This document shows, piece by piece, positions 8,842-19,084 of a stretch of DNA of 64,000 nucleotides (the first letter of the stretch is position 1; each line of letters begins with the position of its first letter). The translations under genes were made by a program, and so were the position numbers. The notes below the pieces were generated by a model. The model had not been told where the DNA came from. It did no database searches and saw only the letters and a list, made by a program, of their open reading frames with translations. The DNA is from an uncultured Pseudomonadota bacterium (GTDB taxonomy: Bacteria; Pseudomonadota; Gammaproteobacteria; Steroidobacterales; Steroidobacteraceae): NCBI GenBank assembly GCA_903838705.1, contig CAILZL010000008.1:44829-108828 (forward strand). The letters run 5' to 3'.

Positions 8842-10749
8842 ATGCGTTATCCCGATCAATTTCAGGTCATTGTCGTTGGCGGCGGTCATGCCGGTACCGA
8901 AGCGGCGCTGGCGGCTGCGCGCATGGGCGTCAGGACGCTGCTGCTGACGCAAAGCATCGAGACGCTCGGACAGATGAGCTGCAATCCGGCCATCGGCGGC
9001 ATTGGCAAAGGCCATCTGGTAAAGGAGATTGATGCCCTCGGTGGGGCAATGGCAATCGCCACTGATCATGCCGGTATTCAATTTCGTACACTCAATAGCA
9101 GTAAAGGTGCAGCCGTGCGCGCCACCCGCGCTCAGGCAGATCGCCAGCTTTACAAGCAGGCCATCCGCAAACTCCTTGAGAACCAACCCAACCTCACCCT
9201 GTTTCAGCAGGAAGTTGCCGACCTCATCGTGGAGCAGGGAACTGTACAGGGTGTGATTACGCAGGTCGGGCTGGAGTTCCGCGCACCCTGCGTAGTATTG
9301 ACTGTCGGTACTTTTCTGGCCGGAAAGATACACGTTGGTCTGGAAAACCATTCCGGTGGGCGGGCGGGCGACCCAGCATCAAACCGTCTGGCAGCACGTC
9401 TGCGCGAACTACCGCTGCGCATCGGCCGGCTCAAGACAGGTACACCGCCCAGAATCGACGGGCGCAGCATCAATTATGCTGACCTGACTGTGCAGCCCGG
9501 GGACGAGCCCATGCCGGTATTCTCTTACCTTGGTCGACGCAGTGACCATCCACAACAACTGCCCTGTCACATCACGCACACGAATGAGCGAACCCACGCA
9601 ATCATTCGTGGCGGCACAGACCGTTCTCCCCTGTACACCGGAGTGATTGAGGGCGTGGGCCCGCGTTACTGCCCGTCCATCGAAGACAAGGTGGTCCGCT
9701 TTGCGGACAAGCTCTCGCATCAGGTTTTTATTGAACCGGAAGGGCTGAATACCCACGAAATCTACCCGAATGGTATTTCAACCAGTCTGCCCTTCGACGT
9801 GCAGTTCGAGCTGGTGCGTTCTATCAAGGGTTTTGAAAATGCCCATATCACCCGTCCCGGGTATGCCATTGAATATGACTACTTTGATCCACGCGATCTG
9901 CAATACAGTCTGGAAACAAAGCATATACCCGGCTTGTTCTTTGCCGGTCAGATCAATGGTACGACCGGATATGAAGAAGCAGCTGCGCAAGGCTTGCTGG
10001 CAGGAATCAATGCTGCCCTGAAAGCACAGGATAAAAATGCCTGGTGGCCGAAGCGCAGTGAAGCCTATCTGGGTGTATTGATTGATGATCTGATCACCCG
10101 TGGCACTACAGAGCCATACCGCATGTTCACCAGCCGTGCTGAATACCGGTTGCTGCTGCGTGAGGACAATGCCGATACCCGCCTGACACCCATTGGACGT
10201 GAGCTGGGTCTGGTGAACGATGAACGCTGGAATTTCTTTGAAACCAAGCGGAATGCAGTGGTGCAGGAATGGCAGCGACTTGCGGACACGGTGATTCAGC
10301 CCTTCCACCTGAATGCTGACCAGCAGCAATCGCTACTGGGTACCTCCCTGACGCGGGAAGTGCATGCTCTGGATCTGCTCCGTCGACCGGAAGTTGATTA
10401 TCAGTCGCTGGTTGCGATTACTCCGATCGGACCTGCAGAAAACCTGGGTGATGATCGGCTGATGGAGCAGGTGGCTACCCAGCTGGATGTACAGGCCAAG
10501 TACGATGGTTACATCACCCGTCAGCATACCGAAATCGAACGCCTGCGCCGGCACGAGGAAGCCACCCTGCCGCTGGATATGGATTATCGAAAGATTCGCG
10601 GACTGTCCACGGAAGTCGGGCAACGCCTGAGCGAAGCGCGTCCCGCTACGCTGGGTCAGGCAGCGCGCGTACCGGGCGTGACACCGGCAGCCATTTCCCT
10701 GTTGCTAGTTCATCTCAAGCGCGATCGGGTCATGGCCTCCGGCCAGTGA
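8842..10749 (+). CDS. mnmG: tRNA uridine-5-carboxymethylaminomethyl modification enzyme MnmG
   Basis: A 635-residue FAD-dependent enzyme, normal length for the family. With MnmE it installs the (carboxymethyl)aminomethyl group on the wobble uridine U34 of certain tRNAs. The N-terminal dinucleotide-binding motif [15 protein letters not shown] is at residues 12-26. It is followed by the MnmG signatures [20 protein letters not shown] and [14 protein letters not shown], and by [16 protein letters not shown] near residue 375. The C-terminal helical domain expected to contact MnmE/tRNA is present. A GAGGTGGACAGCC ribosome binding site precedes the ATG. Unlike the common gammaproteobacterial order, rsmG (gidB) and parAB do not follow. 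Confidence 0.97.
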   Translation: MRYPDQFQVIVVGGGHAGTEAALAAARMGVRTLLLTQSIETLGQMSCNPAIGGIGKGHLVKEIDALGGAMAIATDHAGIQFRTLNSSKGAAVRATRAQADRQLYKQAIRKLLENQPNLTLFQQEVADLIVEQGTVQGVITQVGLEFRAPCVVLTVGTFLAGKIHVGLENHSGGRAGDPASNRLAARLRELPLRIGRLKTGTPPRIDGRSINYADLTVQPGDEPMPVFSYLGRRSDHPQQLPCHITHTNERTHAIIRGGTDRSPLYTGVIEGVGPRYCPSIEDKVVRFADKLSHQVFIEPEGLNTHEIYPNGISTSLPFDVQFELVRSIKGFENAHITRPGYAIEYDYFDPRDLQYSLETKHIPGLFFAGQINGTTGYEEAAAQGLLAGINAALKAQDKNAWWPKRSEAYLGVLIDDLITRGTTEPYRMFTSRAEYRLLLREDNADTRLTPIGRELGLVNDERWNFFETKRNAVVQEWQRLADTVIQPFHLNADQQQSLLGTSLTREVHALDLLRRPEVDYQSLVAITPIGPAENLGDDRLMEQVATQLDVQAKYDGYITRQHTEIERLRRHEEATLPLDMDYRKIRGLSTEVGQRLSEARPATLGQAARVPGVTPAAISLLLVHLKRDRVMASGQ

Positions 10750-10836
10750 CCAGCAGTCCAAGCTGTGATCACGTTCATCGTTCCTGACTCCTGCGTTTGA
10801 TAGGGTAGGAACCCCTGAAACTCTGCCCAGAATTAA

Positions 10837-11124
10837 ATGACCTGGTTCGTGATCTTTGCCAGCAGCGTATTTGCAGTCTATTTCTGGCAGCAGTACCGTT
10901 CACGCCAGCGTGAGCTGGCACGGCCAACGGCCGAACATCGCTCCGGCATGCGTCATATCGGCACAGCCCTGATTCTTCAGACACCTATTCAGAACGGCAC
11001 CGGCCGGATTCGATTGGGAAATCGCGACTGGGAAATCAGGGGGCCAAATCTTCCTGCCGGTGCAAAAGTGCGGGTAACCGGCGTGGATGACTCGATTCTG
11101 CTGGTGGATCGCGGGCCGGTCTGA
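10837..11124 (+). CDS. NfeD-like small membrane protein
   Basis: A 95-residue protein with one N-terminal transmembrane helix (about residues 2-18) and a charged linker. A C-terminal OB-fold-like segment has the NfeD pattern: GTALILQTPIQNGTGRIRLG, then WEIRG, PAGAKVRVTGVDDSILLVD. NfeD C-terminal domains accompany membrane stomatin/ClpP-class proteins. Here the protein is unusually short, with only one helix and no partner next door. A modest ribosome binding site (CAGAATTAA) precedes it. It lies between mnmG and gltA. Confidence 0.7.
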   Translation: MTWFVIFASSVFAVYFWQQYRSRQRELARPTAEHRSGMRHIGTALILQTPIQNGTGRIRLGNRDWEIRGPNLPAGAKVRVTGVDDSILLVDRGPV

Positions 11125-11346
11125 GCGAATGCCCATGCCGGAAATTGTTAGCGGCCGGGCACTCAGAGCAGATTTCCTCTCTCGATATTTTCTGGCACAC
11201 TGAAAGACCTTGCTTTCGGGCTCTCGGCATCGGCACAAATGCTTACAGATGTGCCATGAAGGGCTTGATTCAATGCGCTTCACATGTAACTCTGCACGAC
11301 CCTTACTGGGAACTTTCGTCGCGTCCCTTCGCAGGAACTTAGGCTT

Positions 11347-12645
11347 ATGACTGACAAGAAATTCGAGCTGACAGACTTGACCACTGGCAAGAAATCCACG
11401 CTCGACGTGAAATCTCCAACTATTGGACCGGATGTGCTCAACATCGCGCCTTTGTCGAGAGACCACGATGTCTTCACTTTCGATCCCGGTTTTATGTCCA
11501 CCGCTTCCTGCGAAAGCAAGATCACTTATATTGATGGCGACAATGGCATCCTGCTGCATCGGGGTATTCCCATCGAACAGCTGGCCGAGAAAAGCAACTT
11601 TCTGGAAGTATCCTATCTGCTGATTAATGGCGAATTGCCTACCGGCGGGCAGCTCAGTGAGTTCTCACATGCGATTCAGTATCACACCATGCTGAATGAA
11701 TCGCTGCTGCGTTTCTTCAACGGATTTCATTACAACGCTCATCCGATGGCCATGCTGTCGGGTGTAGTGGCGTCCATGTCGGCGTTCTATCACGACTCAA
11801 TGGATATCAATAATCCACGTCATCGTGAAATCTTTGCCCATCGCATCATTGCCAAGATCCCGACCATTGCCGCAGCGGCTTACAAGCATTCTCTGGGTCA
11901 GCCTTTCATCTACCCGAGGAATGATCTGGATTACTGCTCGAACCTGCTCAACATGTTCTTCTCGGTACCTTGTGAAAACTACAAGGTTGACCCGGTAGCA
12001 GCGCAGGCGCTGGATCTGCTGTTCATCCTGCATGCAGATCATGAACAGAACGCCAGCACTTCCACAGTTCGTCTGGCCGGCAGCACAGGTACTAATCCGT
12101 ATTCTGCTATCTCGGCAGGTATCTCAGCACTTTGGGGTCCGGCACATGGTGGCGCCAATGAAGCGGTACTGGCCATGCTGGAACAGATCGGTACTGTTGA
12201 TAACATTCCCAAGTACGTTGCCAAGGCCAAGGACAAGAACGATAACTTCCGTCTCATGGGCTTCGGTCACCGTGTCTACAAGAACTTCGATCCACGCGCG
12301 ACCATCATCCGAGGCATGTGCCACAAGGTGCTGGCCAAGCTTGGCAAGTCAGACAACCCGCTGTTCGAGCTTGCGCTCCGTCTTGAAGAGGTTGCATTGA
12401 AGGACGAATACTTCGTTGAGCGCAAGCTGTATCCGAACGTGGATTTCTACTCCGGGGTGATTTACAGCGCATTGGGCATTCCACGTTCCATGTTCACCGT
12501 GATGTTTGCCATCGCGCGGGCTGTGGGCTGGGTTGCTCACTGGCAGGAAATGATTTCTGATCCAGCGATGAAGATTGGTCGCCCACGCCAGCTCTATACC
12601 GGCTCGGCCAAGCGCGATTACACCGACATCACCAAGCGCAGTTAA
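11347..12645 (+). CDS. gltA: Citrate synthase (type II)
   Basis: A 432-residue citrate synthase that condenses oxaloacetate and acetyl-CoA at the entry to the citric acid cycle. The length and N-terminal beta domain (residues 1-60) match the hexameric, NADH-sensitive type of Gram-negative bacteria. The catalytic histidine and aspartate motifs are visible: HGGANEAVL near residue 266, [12 protein letters not shown] near 307, and the aspartate in NVDFYSG near 365. The gene has a 220-base leader without another gene and is followed by a strong terminator, so it is monocistronic. Confidence 0.97.
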   Translation: MTDKKFELTDLTTGKKSTLDVKSPTIGPDVLNIAPLSRDHDVFTFDPGFMSTASCESKITYIDGDNGILLHRGIPIEQLAEKSNFLEVSYLLINGELPTGGQLSEFSHAIQYHTMLNESLLRFFNGFHYNAHPMAMLSGVVASMSAFYHDSMDINNPRHREIFAHRIIAKIPTIAAAAYKHSLGQPFIYPRNDLDYCSNLLNMFFSVPCENYKVDPVAAQALDLLFILHADHEQNASTSTVRLAGSTGTNPYSAISAGISALWGPAHGGANEAVLAMLEQIGTVDNIPKYVAKAKDKNDNFRLMGFGHRVYKNFDPRATIIRGMCHKVLAKLGKSDNPLFELALRLEEVALKDEYFVERKLYPNVDFYSGVIYSALGIPRSMFTVMFAIARAVGWVAHWQEMISDPAMKIGRPRQLYTGSAKRDYTDITKRS

Positions 12646-12685
12646 ATTCTTCGCGCGACACTCTGTTGGGTCATGATGTAGTACA

Positions 12686-12718
12686 GGCCCTGACTCGCTG
12701 CTGAGTCAGGGCCTTTTT
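12686..12718 (+). terminator. Rho-independent terminator after gltA
   Basis: The arms GGCCCTGACTC (12686-12696) and GAGTCAGGGCC (12703-12713) form an 11-bp perfect stem with a 6-base loop, then five T residues. The end of the T-run touches the stop codon of the convergent gene. Confidence 0.92.
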
Positions 12719-13331
12719 ATTTCAGCAGCGCGAGCACGGTGCTGAGATCGCCGCGGGCCATGGGCTTGCCATCCACGACACTGAGTGGTGACTGACGTAT
12801 ACCAGATTGTGGAAAGGCGACAATCTCAATCGCATGCAGTCCAGCCATGAATTTGAAGCTGGGCAAACTGACATACCTGTCTACTTCATAGCGGACTTTC
12901 TTCTCGGTATGTCGGGCCTTGATGCCAGTTTCCAGCAGCTTCAGCAGCAGCGTTTCAGTGCTATCGACAAAAACATGCAGGCTGATCTCCGAGTGGGCAT
13001 CAGCGCTGCCGCTCAGTACGGAGCCGGTCAGATGCGGATTGAATTCACGCAGCAGCTGCATCAGGTGTACAGCACTCGTACGCAGCTCATGCAGGATTTC
13101 TATATGCCGGGTACTCTGGAACAGACGCTGATGTTCAAGCAGTGCCATTTCAATTTCAGCATTGTTTGGCATCAGCGAAACATCAGTCACCATCAGCCTT
13201 GCAGCAGCCTTCCGTTTGGCCAGCAGAAAGTCCTGAATACCTTGCTCAGCCATGAGCCGCGCTGCTTCCACCGCCAGCATCCGGCGTATCTGTGTTTCAC
13301 GACCCTGTTGACGGCGAATACCGGCAGGCAT
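12717..13331 (-). CDS. Conserved protein with degenerate nucleotidyltransferase-like core
   Basis: A 204-residue cytoplasmic protein. I do not recognise a named family with certainty. The first 90 residues are helical and charged (RRMLAVEAARLMAEQG, FLLAKRKAAARL). The middle has HLTGSVLSGSADAHSEISLHVF, similar to the G-S-x(n)-S-D-x-D-l core of MNT-type nucleotidyltransferases, but without a clear catalytic aspartate pair. That makes the fold assignment inference. Its start codon lies directly after the stop of mrcA, with no gap, so it is co-transcribed and probably translationally coupled with the penicillin-binding protein gene. Confidence 0.75.
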   Translation of the reverse strand: MPAGIRRQQGRETQIRRMLAVEAARLMAEQGIQDFLLAKRKAAARLMVTDVSLMPNNAEIEMALLEHQRLFQSTRHIEILHELRTSAVHLMQLLREFNPHLTGSVLSGSADAHSEISLHVFVDSTETLLLKLLETGIKARHTEKKVRYEVDRYVSLPSFKFMAGLHAIEIVAFPQSGIRQSPLSVVDGKPMARGDLSTVLALLK

Positions 13332-15770
13332 TCAGAACAGCCCGTCGTTACCGGCGGCACCGGGTGAGGAGGCCGATTCACTTGATTCTTCATCATTTCC
13401 TTCCGGCAAATGGTCGGCCAGAAAATATTCAAACATACCTCGCTCATTGGCCTTCCCTGTCTCTGCCGAAATGCGCATGCTGACCACACCTTCAGGTTGG
13501 GTCAGTGTGTGTTCAGGCTGACCGCGCAAGGCTTCCTTCATGAAATAGATCCAGATGGGCAATGCTGTGCGGCCCCCTTCTTCGTTGTCGCCCAGTGGCC
13601 GTTCCTGGTCGAACCCGACCCAGGCGGTTCCTACCAGATCGCTGTTGAATCCAGAAAACCAGGCATCCCGTCTGTCGTTCGTCGTACCGGTTTTTCCGGC
13701 AATATCATTCCTGTTCAGCACCTTGGCTCGAGTTGCAGTCCCCCTGCGGATCACGTCCTTCATCATGTCAGTCATCAGAAAGGCATTGGCCGCAGTAATC
13801 ACCTGTGGAGCCAGCTTAACTACAGGTGCTGATCTTTGATCAGTGCTTTCGCTAACAACACGTTGGGTAGCATGGGCAGACTCACGGCTTGAGTAGTCGA
13901 AGCCGGCCATACATGATGAACAGGCGATGGCTGGCTCTGCGGTATAGAGCAATTCTCCAGCACCGCCATATACCCGTTCGATCAGATAGGGATCAATGCG
14001 CATGCCGCCATTGGCAAACACTGCATAGCCGCGAGCCATCTCCAGCGGCGCCACCTGGGTTGCGCCCAGCGCAAGTGAAAGATTTTGCGGCAGTTCTTCA
14101 TCGGTAAAGCCGAAATTTTTCATGTAACCGGTGACCAGTGCGGTGCCCATGCTGTTCATCAACCGGATCGAAACCAGATTACGTGAACGAACCAATGCTT
14201 CTCGCAGTCGCAGTGGTCCCATGAAACCCAGATTGGAATTCTGCGGGCGCCAGGTGTCTGCATCACTGCTGCCTTCAAGTACCAGAGGCGCATCGTTAAT
14301 CAGGGATGCAGGGGTAAAGCCTTGTTCAAGGGCTGCAGAATAAAGGAAGGGTTTGAACGACGAGCCGGGCTGGCGTTTGGCTTGCACCGCCCGATTGAAA
14401 TGACTTGCATTGAAATCAAACCCGCCTTCCAGCGCAATGATGGCACCATCTGCAGGATCAATCGCTACAAAGGCCGCCTGAGCCTGAGGTACCTGCATCA
14501 GGCGCCAGCGATTGTTGGTTTGCTGGGCAACATACACCACCTCTCCGGGTTGCAGCACATCAGTAACTTGTGTCGGCGCCTTGCCCATCGCGCCATCAGC
14601 CAGTACCGGACGAGCCCATTTCAGGTTTTTCAATTCAATCTGAATCTGGCCTGCTTCGCGGCTGTACAGTGCAGCTGTGTCAGCGGTTGTGCTCAGAACC
14701 AGGGCGGGCTGCAGGCCACCAGGGGCGGAATAGCTGCTCAATGCACGGGCGCGTTTTGCATCATCAGTAAGAGTATTCAGATCAATTTTGCCGATGGCAC
14801 CGCGATACCCATGACGACTGTCATACTCAAGCAGACCCAAACGTAAAGCGCTGGTAGCAGCCCGCTGCAGACGACTGTCGACGGTGGTGAAGACGGAAAA
14901 ATTGTCGGTGTATATCCGTTGTCCAAACTGCTTTTCCAGTTCTAGCCGTGCCAGCTCAGATATATAGGGTGCATCCAGATCGACTCCAAAGCCATGCACC
15001 GATGATTGAACAGGGGCTTGTTCTGCTTCGGCTCGCTCAGCTGAAGAAATGAAATTAAGCTCGCTCATTCGGCGTAATACATAGGCACGGCGATTCTTGG
15101 CCAGCTCCGGGTTGGTAATGGGATTTTCTCTGGATGGCGCGCGCGGCAACCCGGCCAGCAACGCGGTTTCAGCCAGCGTCAGTTCAGAAACCGGCTTGCC
15201 GAAATACACTTCAGCTGCTGCACCCACTCCATATGCCCGCTGGCCAAGGAAAATCTTGTTGAGGTAAAGCGTCAGAATTTCCTGCTTGGAAAAAGCATGT
15301 TCGATCCGCCAGGCGCTGATAATTTCCAGCGCCTTGCGCTGGTAGCTGCGTTCCGGTGACAGGAACATGTTCCGCGCCAGCTGCATGGTAATGGTGCCGC
15401 CACCCTCACGGCGGGAGCCGCTGGACAGGTTGACAGCCAGGGCGCGCAGCAATCCCGGATAATCAATGCCGTTATGCTGAAAGAACTGGTCATCCTCGGC
15501 AGCCAGAAATGCCTTGATGACCTGATCAGGAAATTCTGCATAGCTGAGCGGAATTCGCCGTTGCTCACCAATCTGGGCAAGCAGTTTTCCATCACGGGAG
15601 TAAATCCGCAGGGGCACCTGCAATTTGACATCACGCAGAGTGGCCACATCCGGAATTTCGGGTTGCAAGTACTGCAGAGCACCTGCGAATACCATGACCA
15701 ATCCCGTAATCAGCAAGATCAGGGAGACGGACAGCCAGCGAAACAAGACCGATTTATGAGGTGAAATCAC
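13332..15770 (-). CDS. mrcA: Penicillin-binding protein 1A (bifunctional transglycosylase/transpeptidase)
   Basis: An 812-residue class A penicillin-binding protein that polymerises and cross-links peptidoglycan at the inner membrane. It has an N-terminal membrane anchor (about residues 10-32). The glycosyltransferase domain has catalytic Glu92 in AEDDQFFQHNG and the EGGGTITMQLARN and RKALEIISAW motifs. The OB-like insert typical of PBP1A follows. The transpeptidase domain has the SxxK serine in QPGSSFKPFLY (about residue 468), the SRNLVS motif, and KTG in AGKTGTTND (about residue 693). It is divergent from pilM, an arrangement well conserved in gammaproteobacteria. Confidence 0.96.
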   Translation of the reverse strand: MISPHKSVLFRWLSVSLILLITGLVMVFAGALQYLQPEIPDVATLRDVKLQVPLRIYSRDGKLLAQIGEQRRIPLSYAEFPDQVIKAFLAAEDDQFFQHNGIDYPGLLRALAVNLSSGSRREGGGTITMQLARNMFLSPERSYQRKALEIISAWRIEHAFSKQEILTLYLNKIFLGQRAYGVGAAAEVYFGKPVSELTLAETALLAGLPRAPSRENPITNPELAKNRRAYVLRRMSELNFISSAERAEAEQAPVQSSVHGFGVDLDAPYISELARLELEKQFGQRIYTDNFSVFTTVDSRLQRAATSALRLGLLEYDSRHGYRGAIGKIDLNTLTDDAKRARALSSYSAPGGLQPALVLSTTADTAALYSREAGQIQIELKNLKWARPVLADGAMGKAPTQVTDVLQPGEVVYVAQQTNNRWRLMQVPQAQAAFVAIDPADGAIIALEGGFDFNASHFNRAVQAKRQPGSSFKPFLYSAALEQGFTPASLINDAPLVLEGSSDADTWRPQNSNLGFMGPLRLREALVRSRNLVSIRLMNSMGTALVTGYMKNFGFTDEELPQNLSLALGATQVAPLEMARGYAVFANGGMRIDPYLIERVYGGAGELLYTAEPAIACSSCMAGFDYSSRESAHATQRVVSESTDQRSAPVVKLAPQVITAANAFLMTDMMKDVIRRGTATRAKVLNRNDIAGKTGTTNDRRDAWFSGFNSDLVGTAWVGFDQERPLGDNEEGGRTALPIWIYFMKEALRGQPEHTLTQPEGVVSMRISAETGKANERGMFEYFLADHLPEGNDEESSESASSPGAAGNDGLF

Positions 15771-16159
15771 AGAAGACCATCCTAAGTGCTTGCTGATGCA
15801 AGGCTATCAGGGCATATTACTTAATATGAGTAGATTGAATGCCCATGCAGCAGGAAGCAAGGCGGCCAGTTGCAGATCGAGGTACGGCCAATCGGGCGGA
15901 CGGGAGCTCTTCATGACCGGGATTTTATTCCGGTATTACGGAGCTGAACATTTTTGATTTTTAATTGAGTAACGTTTTCCAGCTTATGTCGCATAAGGAT
16001 TAACAATGCAGCCAAGAGCGGTAGGTCGACTATGCCCGTCATGGTGATTCGTGAGCATCCTCACATTCAACGTAATGGACACAGGGCTATAGTGCCGACC
16101 GGACTTCATGCCCGACTTGGTTTTATTTCCAGCTGGCTGAAACAACATAGGGTACGCGC
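15771..16159. other. mrcA-pilM divergent intergenic region
   Basis: 389 bases between two divergent genes. It must hold promoters for both mrcA and pilM. I could not pick a convincing sigma-70 or sigma-54 hexamer pair by eye. No credible ORF, RNA gene or repeat was seen. Confidence 0.6.
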
Positions 16160-17221
16160 GTGTTTTTGAAACCCAAGGCGAGACCGCTGATCGGTCTTGA
16201 TATAACAACTTCATCCATCAAGCTCATTGAATTAAGCATGAGTGGTGGACAGTATCGCGTGGAATCCTATGCGGCGGAGGCGACTCCGGCCAACTCCATC
16301 AATGAAAAAGCCATTGTTGACGCCAACCTGGTTGGCGAGGCTATCAAGCGTGCGATAAAGCGATCAGGCGCTCGGGCCAGTGAAGTGGCCATTGCCATCA
16401 GTGGTGATGCCGCCATTACCAAAGTGATTCAGATGCCACGCAACCTCTCTGAAAGCGAGCTCGAAGAGCAGGTTGAGCTACAGGCTGATCAGTACATCCC
16501 CTTTCCAATGGATGAAGTCAGCTATGACTTTGAAATCATCGGTCCTTCGGAAAAGGAGCCCGACATGCTGGATGTGCTGCTGGTTGCGACCCGCAGTGAC
16601 AACGTTTCCCAGCGCGTGGCTGCTTGCAAGGTGGCTGGACTGGAAGCGCGAGTGGTCGATGTTGAGGCGTTTGCTCTGGAAAATTCCTGCCGCCTGCTGA
16701 CCCATCAGATGCCGGATGGCGGACTGAATCGCGTGATCGCTGTGGCTGACTTCGGTGCCAGCAGCACAACCTTCAGCGTACTGCGTGATCTGCGAGTTAT
16801 TTATACCCGCGATTTTGCCTTTGGCGGCCAGCAACTGACTGAAGAAATCATGCGTACCTACGGTCTCAACATGGAAGATGCTGGGCGTTCCAAGAAAGAA
16901 GGTGGTTTGCCGGCAAATTACCAGACAGATGTACTGGATCCATTCATTGATGACATGTGCCAGCAGGTCAGCCGCTCCCTGCAGTTCTTCCTGGCTTCAG
17001 GGGCCGCACGTGAGCAACCAGAGATGATTCTGATCTGCGGCGGCTGTGCCAATATTCCTGGCGTAGCAGAACTCATTACCAGTCGCGTGGGAATTGCTGC
17101 CGAGCGCGGCGATCCACTGGGTCAGATGAAAATCAGTACACGTGCCAAGAATCAGAATGTCAATAAAGATGCCACAGCTCTGCTGACAGCCTGTGGTCTG
17201 GCGCTGAGGAGCTTCGACTAA
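16160..17221 (+). CDS. pilM: Type IV pilus assembly protein PilM
   Basis: A 353-residue actin-like ATPase of the cytoplasmic face of the type IV pilus alignment complex, which binds the N-terminus of PilN. The N-terminal nucleotide-binding motif is PLIGLDITTSSIKLIELS (residues 9-26), with a second phosphate-binding segment near residue 195 (AVADFGASSTTFSVL). The GTG start is chosen because it gives the family-typical N-terminus. PilM proteins usually begin a few residues before the IGLDI motif. It is the first gene of the pilMNOPQ operon. Confidence 0.95.
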   Translation: MFLKPKARPLIGLDITTSSIKLIELSMSGGQYRVESYAAEATPANSINEKAIVDANLVGEAIKRAIKRSGARASEVAIAISGDAAITKVIQMPRNLSESELEEQVELQADQYIPFPMDEVSYDFEIIGPSEKEPDMLDVLLVATRSDNVSQRVAACKVAGLEARVVDVEAFALENSCRLLTHQMPDGGLNRVIAVADFGASSTTFSVLRDLRVIYTRDFAFGGQQLTEEIMRTYGLNMEDAGRSKKEGGLPANYQTDVLDPFIDDMCQQVSRSLQFFLASGAAREQPEMILICGGCANIPGVAELITSRVGIAAERGDPLGQMKISTRAKNQNVNKDATALLTACGLALRSFD

Positions 17222-17835
17222 TGCCACGTATTAATCTGCTTCCCTGGCGTGAAGTTGAGCGCAAGCGCAAACGTCAGGAATTCATTGTGGCGGCCGTGGC
17301 GGCCGTCGGTCTGGCTTTGCTGACAGGCTTCGTGCTGCGCTGGCAGTATGGTTCGATCATCGACAGCCAGAATGCACGCAACCAGTATCTCAATGAACAG
17401 ATTCAGCAGATCGACAAACAGATTGAAGAAATCAATGGCCTGGAAGCGCAGAAACAAAGTCTGCAGTCACGAATCCAGGTGATCGAACAGCTGCAGCGCA
17501 GCCGGCCGGAAGTCGTGCATATTTTCGATCAGCTGGTGCGCCTGTTGCCTGATGGTGTTTACCTGACAGAAGTCAAACAGACGGATCGGCGCATTCAGAT
17601 AAAGGGCATTGCCGAGTCAAGCACCCGTGTATCCGCCTTCATGCGCAATATTGATGGCTCTCAGTGGTTGAAAGATCCATCACTGGAAATCGTCGAAACC
17701 AAGGGTACGGGTGAGACAGGCGCCAGCTTTACCCTGTATGCCAATCAGACTGCTGTTGCAGAACCCGCTGCTACTAATGCTGCTACCGGCAAGAAGTCAC
17801 CGGCGGGTACCGCAACCAATAAGGAGGCGGCGTAA
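17221..17835 (+). CDS. pilN: Type IV pilus assembly protein PilN
   Basis: A 204-residue bitopic inner-membrane protein. It begins with PRINLLPWREVERKRK, the conserved N-terminal PilN motif (INLLPWR) that docks onto PilM. A transmembrane helix (about residues 22-40), a coiled-coil stretch rich in Q and I (about 43-85) and a ferredoxin-like periplasmic domain follow. The start codon shares one base with the pilM stop (TAATG). The C-terminal tail is Ala/Thr-rich and longer than usual. Confidence 0.95.
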   Translation: MPRINLLPWREVERKRKRQEFIVAAVAAVGLALLTGFVLRWQYGSIIDSQNARNQYLNEQIQQIDKQIEEINGLEAQKQSLQSRIQVIEQLQRSRPEVVHIFDQLVRLLPDGVYLTEVKQTDRRIQIKGIAESSTRVSAFMRNIDGSQWLKDPSLEIVETKGTGETGASFTLYANQTAVAEPAATNAATGKKSPAGTATNKEAA

Positions 17836-18489
17836 ATGGAAAAGCTGCTTGAACAAATACGCGCACTTGATCCAAATGATCCGGGTCGCTGGCCGTTGCC
17901 GTTTCGTCTGGGTGCTGTTGGTCTGATTTTTCTGATTGCAGCAGGTGTATCCGCCTACCTGATTGCTTACAAGGATCAAAGCCCGAAACTGGAGCAGGCA
18001 CGTGCTGAAGAGCAGAGTCTGCTGGCAAAGCTGGAGACCAAATCACGCAAGGCTGCAAATCTGGAAGCGTACAAGGACCAGCTCAAAGAAATGGAGCGTT
18101 CATTCGGTGCCATGTTGCGTCAGCTGCCAAACAAGACGGAAGTACCGAATCTGCTGGTAGATATTTCGCAGACTGGTCTGGCGGCAGGACTGGAAGAGAA
18201 ATTGTTCCAGCCTGCTGGCGAGATACGGAAAGATTTTTATGCTGAGCTGCCGATCAAGATTCGCCTGACGGGTAGCTATCACGCAATTGGTAACTTTGTC
18301 AGCGGTATTGCTTCTTTGCCGCGCATTGTGACTCTGCATGATTTTCAGGTTACGTCAGTGGCGACCAAGGGCGCGACAGCGGATCAGCTGCAACTTGATC
18401 TGACCGCCAAAACTTATCGCTATCTCGATGATGAGGAACAGGCTGCGGTTGCCGATCAACAGCGCAAGAGCAAGAAGAGCGGTAACTAG
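17836..18489 (+). CDS. pilO: Type IV pilus assembly protein PilO
   Basis: A 217-residue bitopic inner-membrane protein that forms a heterodimer with PilN. It has a short cytoplasmic N-terminus, a transmembrane helix (about residues 22-42), a coiled coil (about 48-85) and a periplasmic domain. The domain contains the conserved LPNKTEVPNLLVDIS and GSYHAIGNFVSGIASLPRIV segments. The start codon directly follows the pilN stop. Confidence 0.95.
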   Translation: MEKLLEQIRALDPNDPGRWPLPFRLGAVGLIFLIAAGVSAYLIAYKDQSPKLEQARAEEQSLLAKLETKSRKAANLEAYKDQLKEMERSFGAMLRQLPNKTEVPNLLVDISQTGLAAGLEEKLFQPAGEIRKDFYAELPIKIRLTGSYHAIGNFVSGIASLPRIVTLHDFQVTSVATKGATADQLQLDLTAKTYRYLDDEEQAAVADQQRKSKKSGN

Positions 18490-18510
18490 GAACAGAATGG
18501 GCTATCAACA

Positions 18511-19068
18511 ATGCAGTTCTTGAACAGAATTTTCCGCTTGCACATGACTCGGGGCCAACTTCCGGGCGGGGCGCAATGTCTGCTGCTAGTTGCAGTGATG
18601 ATGGGCCTGACAGCCTGCGCCAATGATACGGATGAGCTCAAACTGAAAGTTGCTGAAATCCGTGCCAGACCCGGCGAACGTATCGAGCCTTTGCCTGAAA
18701 TCAAGCCTTATGAAGCGTTCACATATGACGCAGCTGGTGAGCGTTCACCTTTTATAGCCAGTGCATCTGCCAAATCTAATCTTGCTACCTCGGCACGGCC
18801 TGATGTAAAGCGAGCACGTGAATTTCTTGAGCAGTTCCCGCTCGATACCCTGCAGATGGTAGGGACGCTGCAGGTACAGGGTAAAACCTACGGCCTGTTG
18901 CAAGGACGGGATGGGTTGGTACATCGCGTCCAGGTAGGAAGTTATGTTGGTCAGGCTGATGGCAGAGTTACCAGCATTTCCAATACAAAAGTATCCGTAA
19001 CTGAATTGGTTGCTGACGGTCTTGGTGGCTACATCGAGCGTCCAGCAGCATTGACCTTGAAAGAATGA
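18511..19068 (+). CDS. pilP: Type IV pilus lipoprotein PilP
   Basis: A 185-residue protein with a lipoprotein signal: a hydrophobic stretch ending in the lipobox LTAC (Cys at about residue 37). The PilP beta-sandwich domain follows, with ERSPF, LDTLQMVGTL and HRVQVGSYVGQADGRVTSI motifs. PilP is anchored to the inner membrane and links PilNO to the secretin PilQ. The N-terminus is long. An alternative ATG at 18544 would give a more usual signal length, and neither start has a strong ribosome binding site. Confidence 0.92.
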   Translation: MQFLNRIFRLHMTRGQLPGGAQCLLLVAVMMGLTACANDTDELKLKVAEIRARPGERIEPLPEIKPYEAFTYDAAGERSPFIASASAKSNLATSARPDVKRAREFLEQFPLDTLQMVGTLQVQGKTYGLLQGRDGLVHRVQVGSYVGQADGRVTSISNTKVSVTELVADGLGGYIERPAALTLKE

Positions 19069-19084
19069 GTCCAGGGAGAAACTG

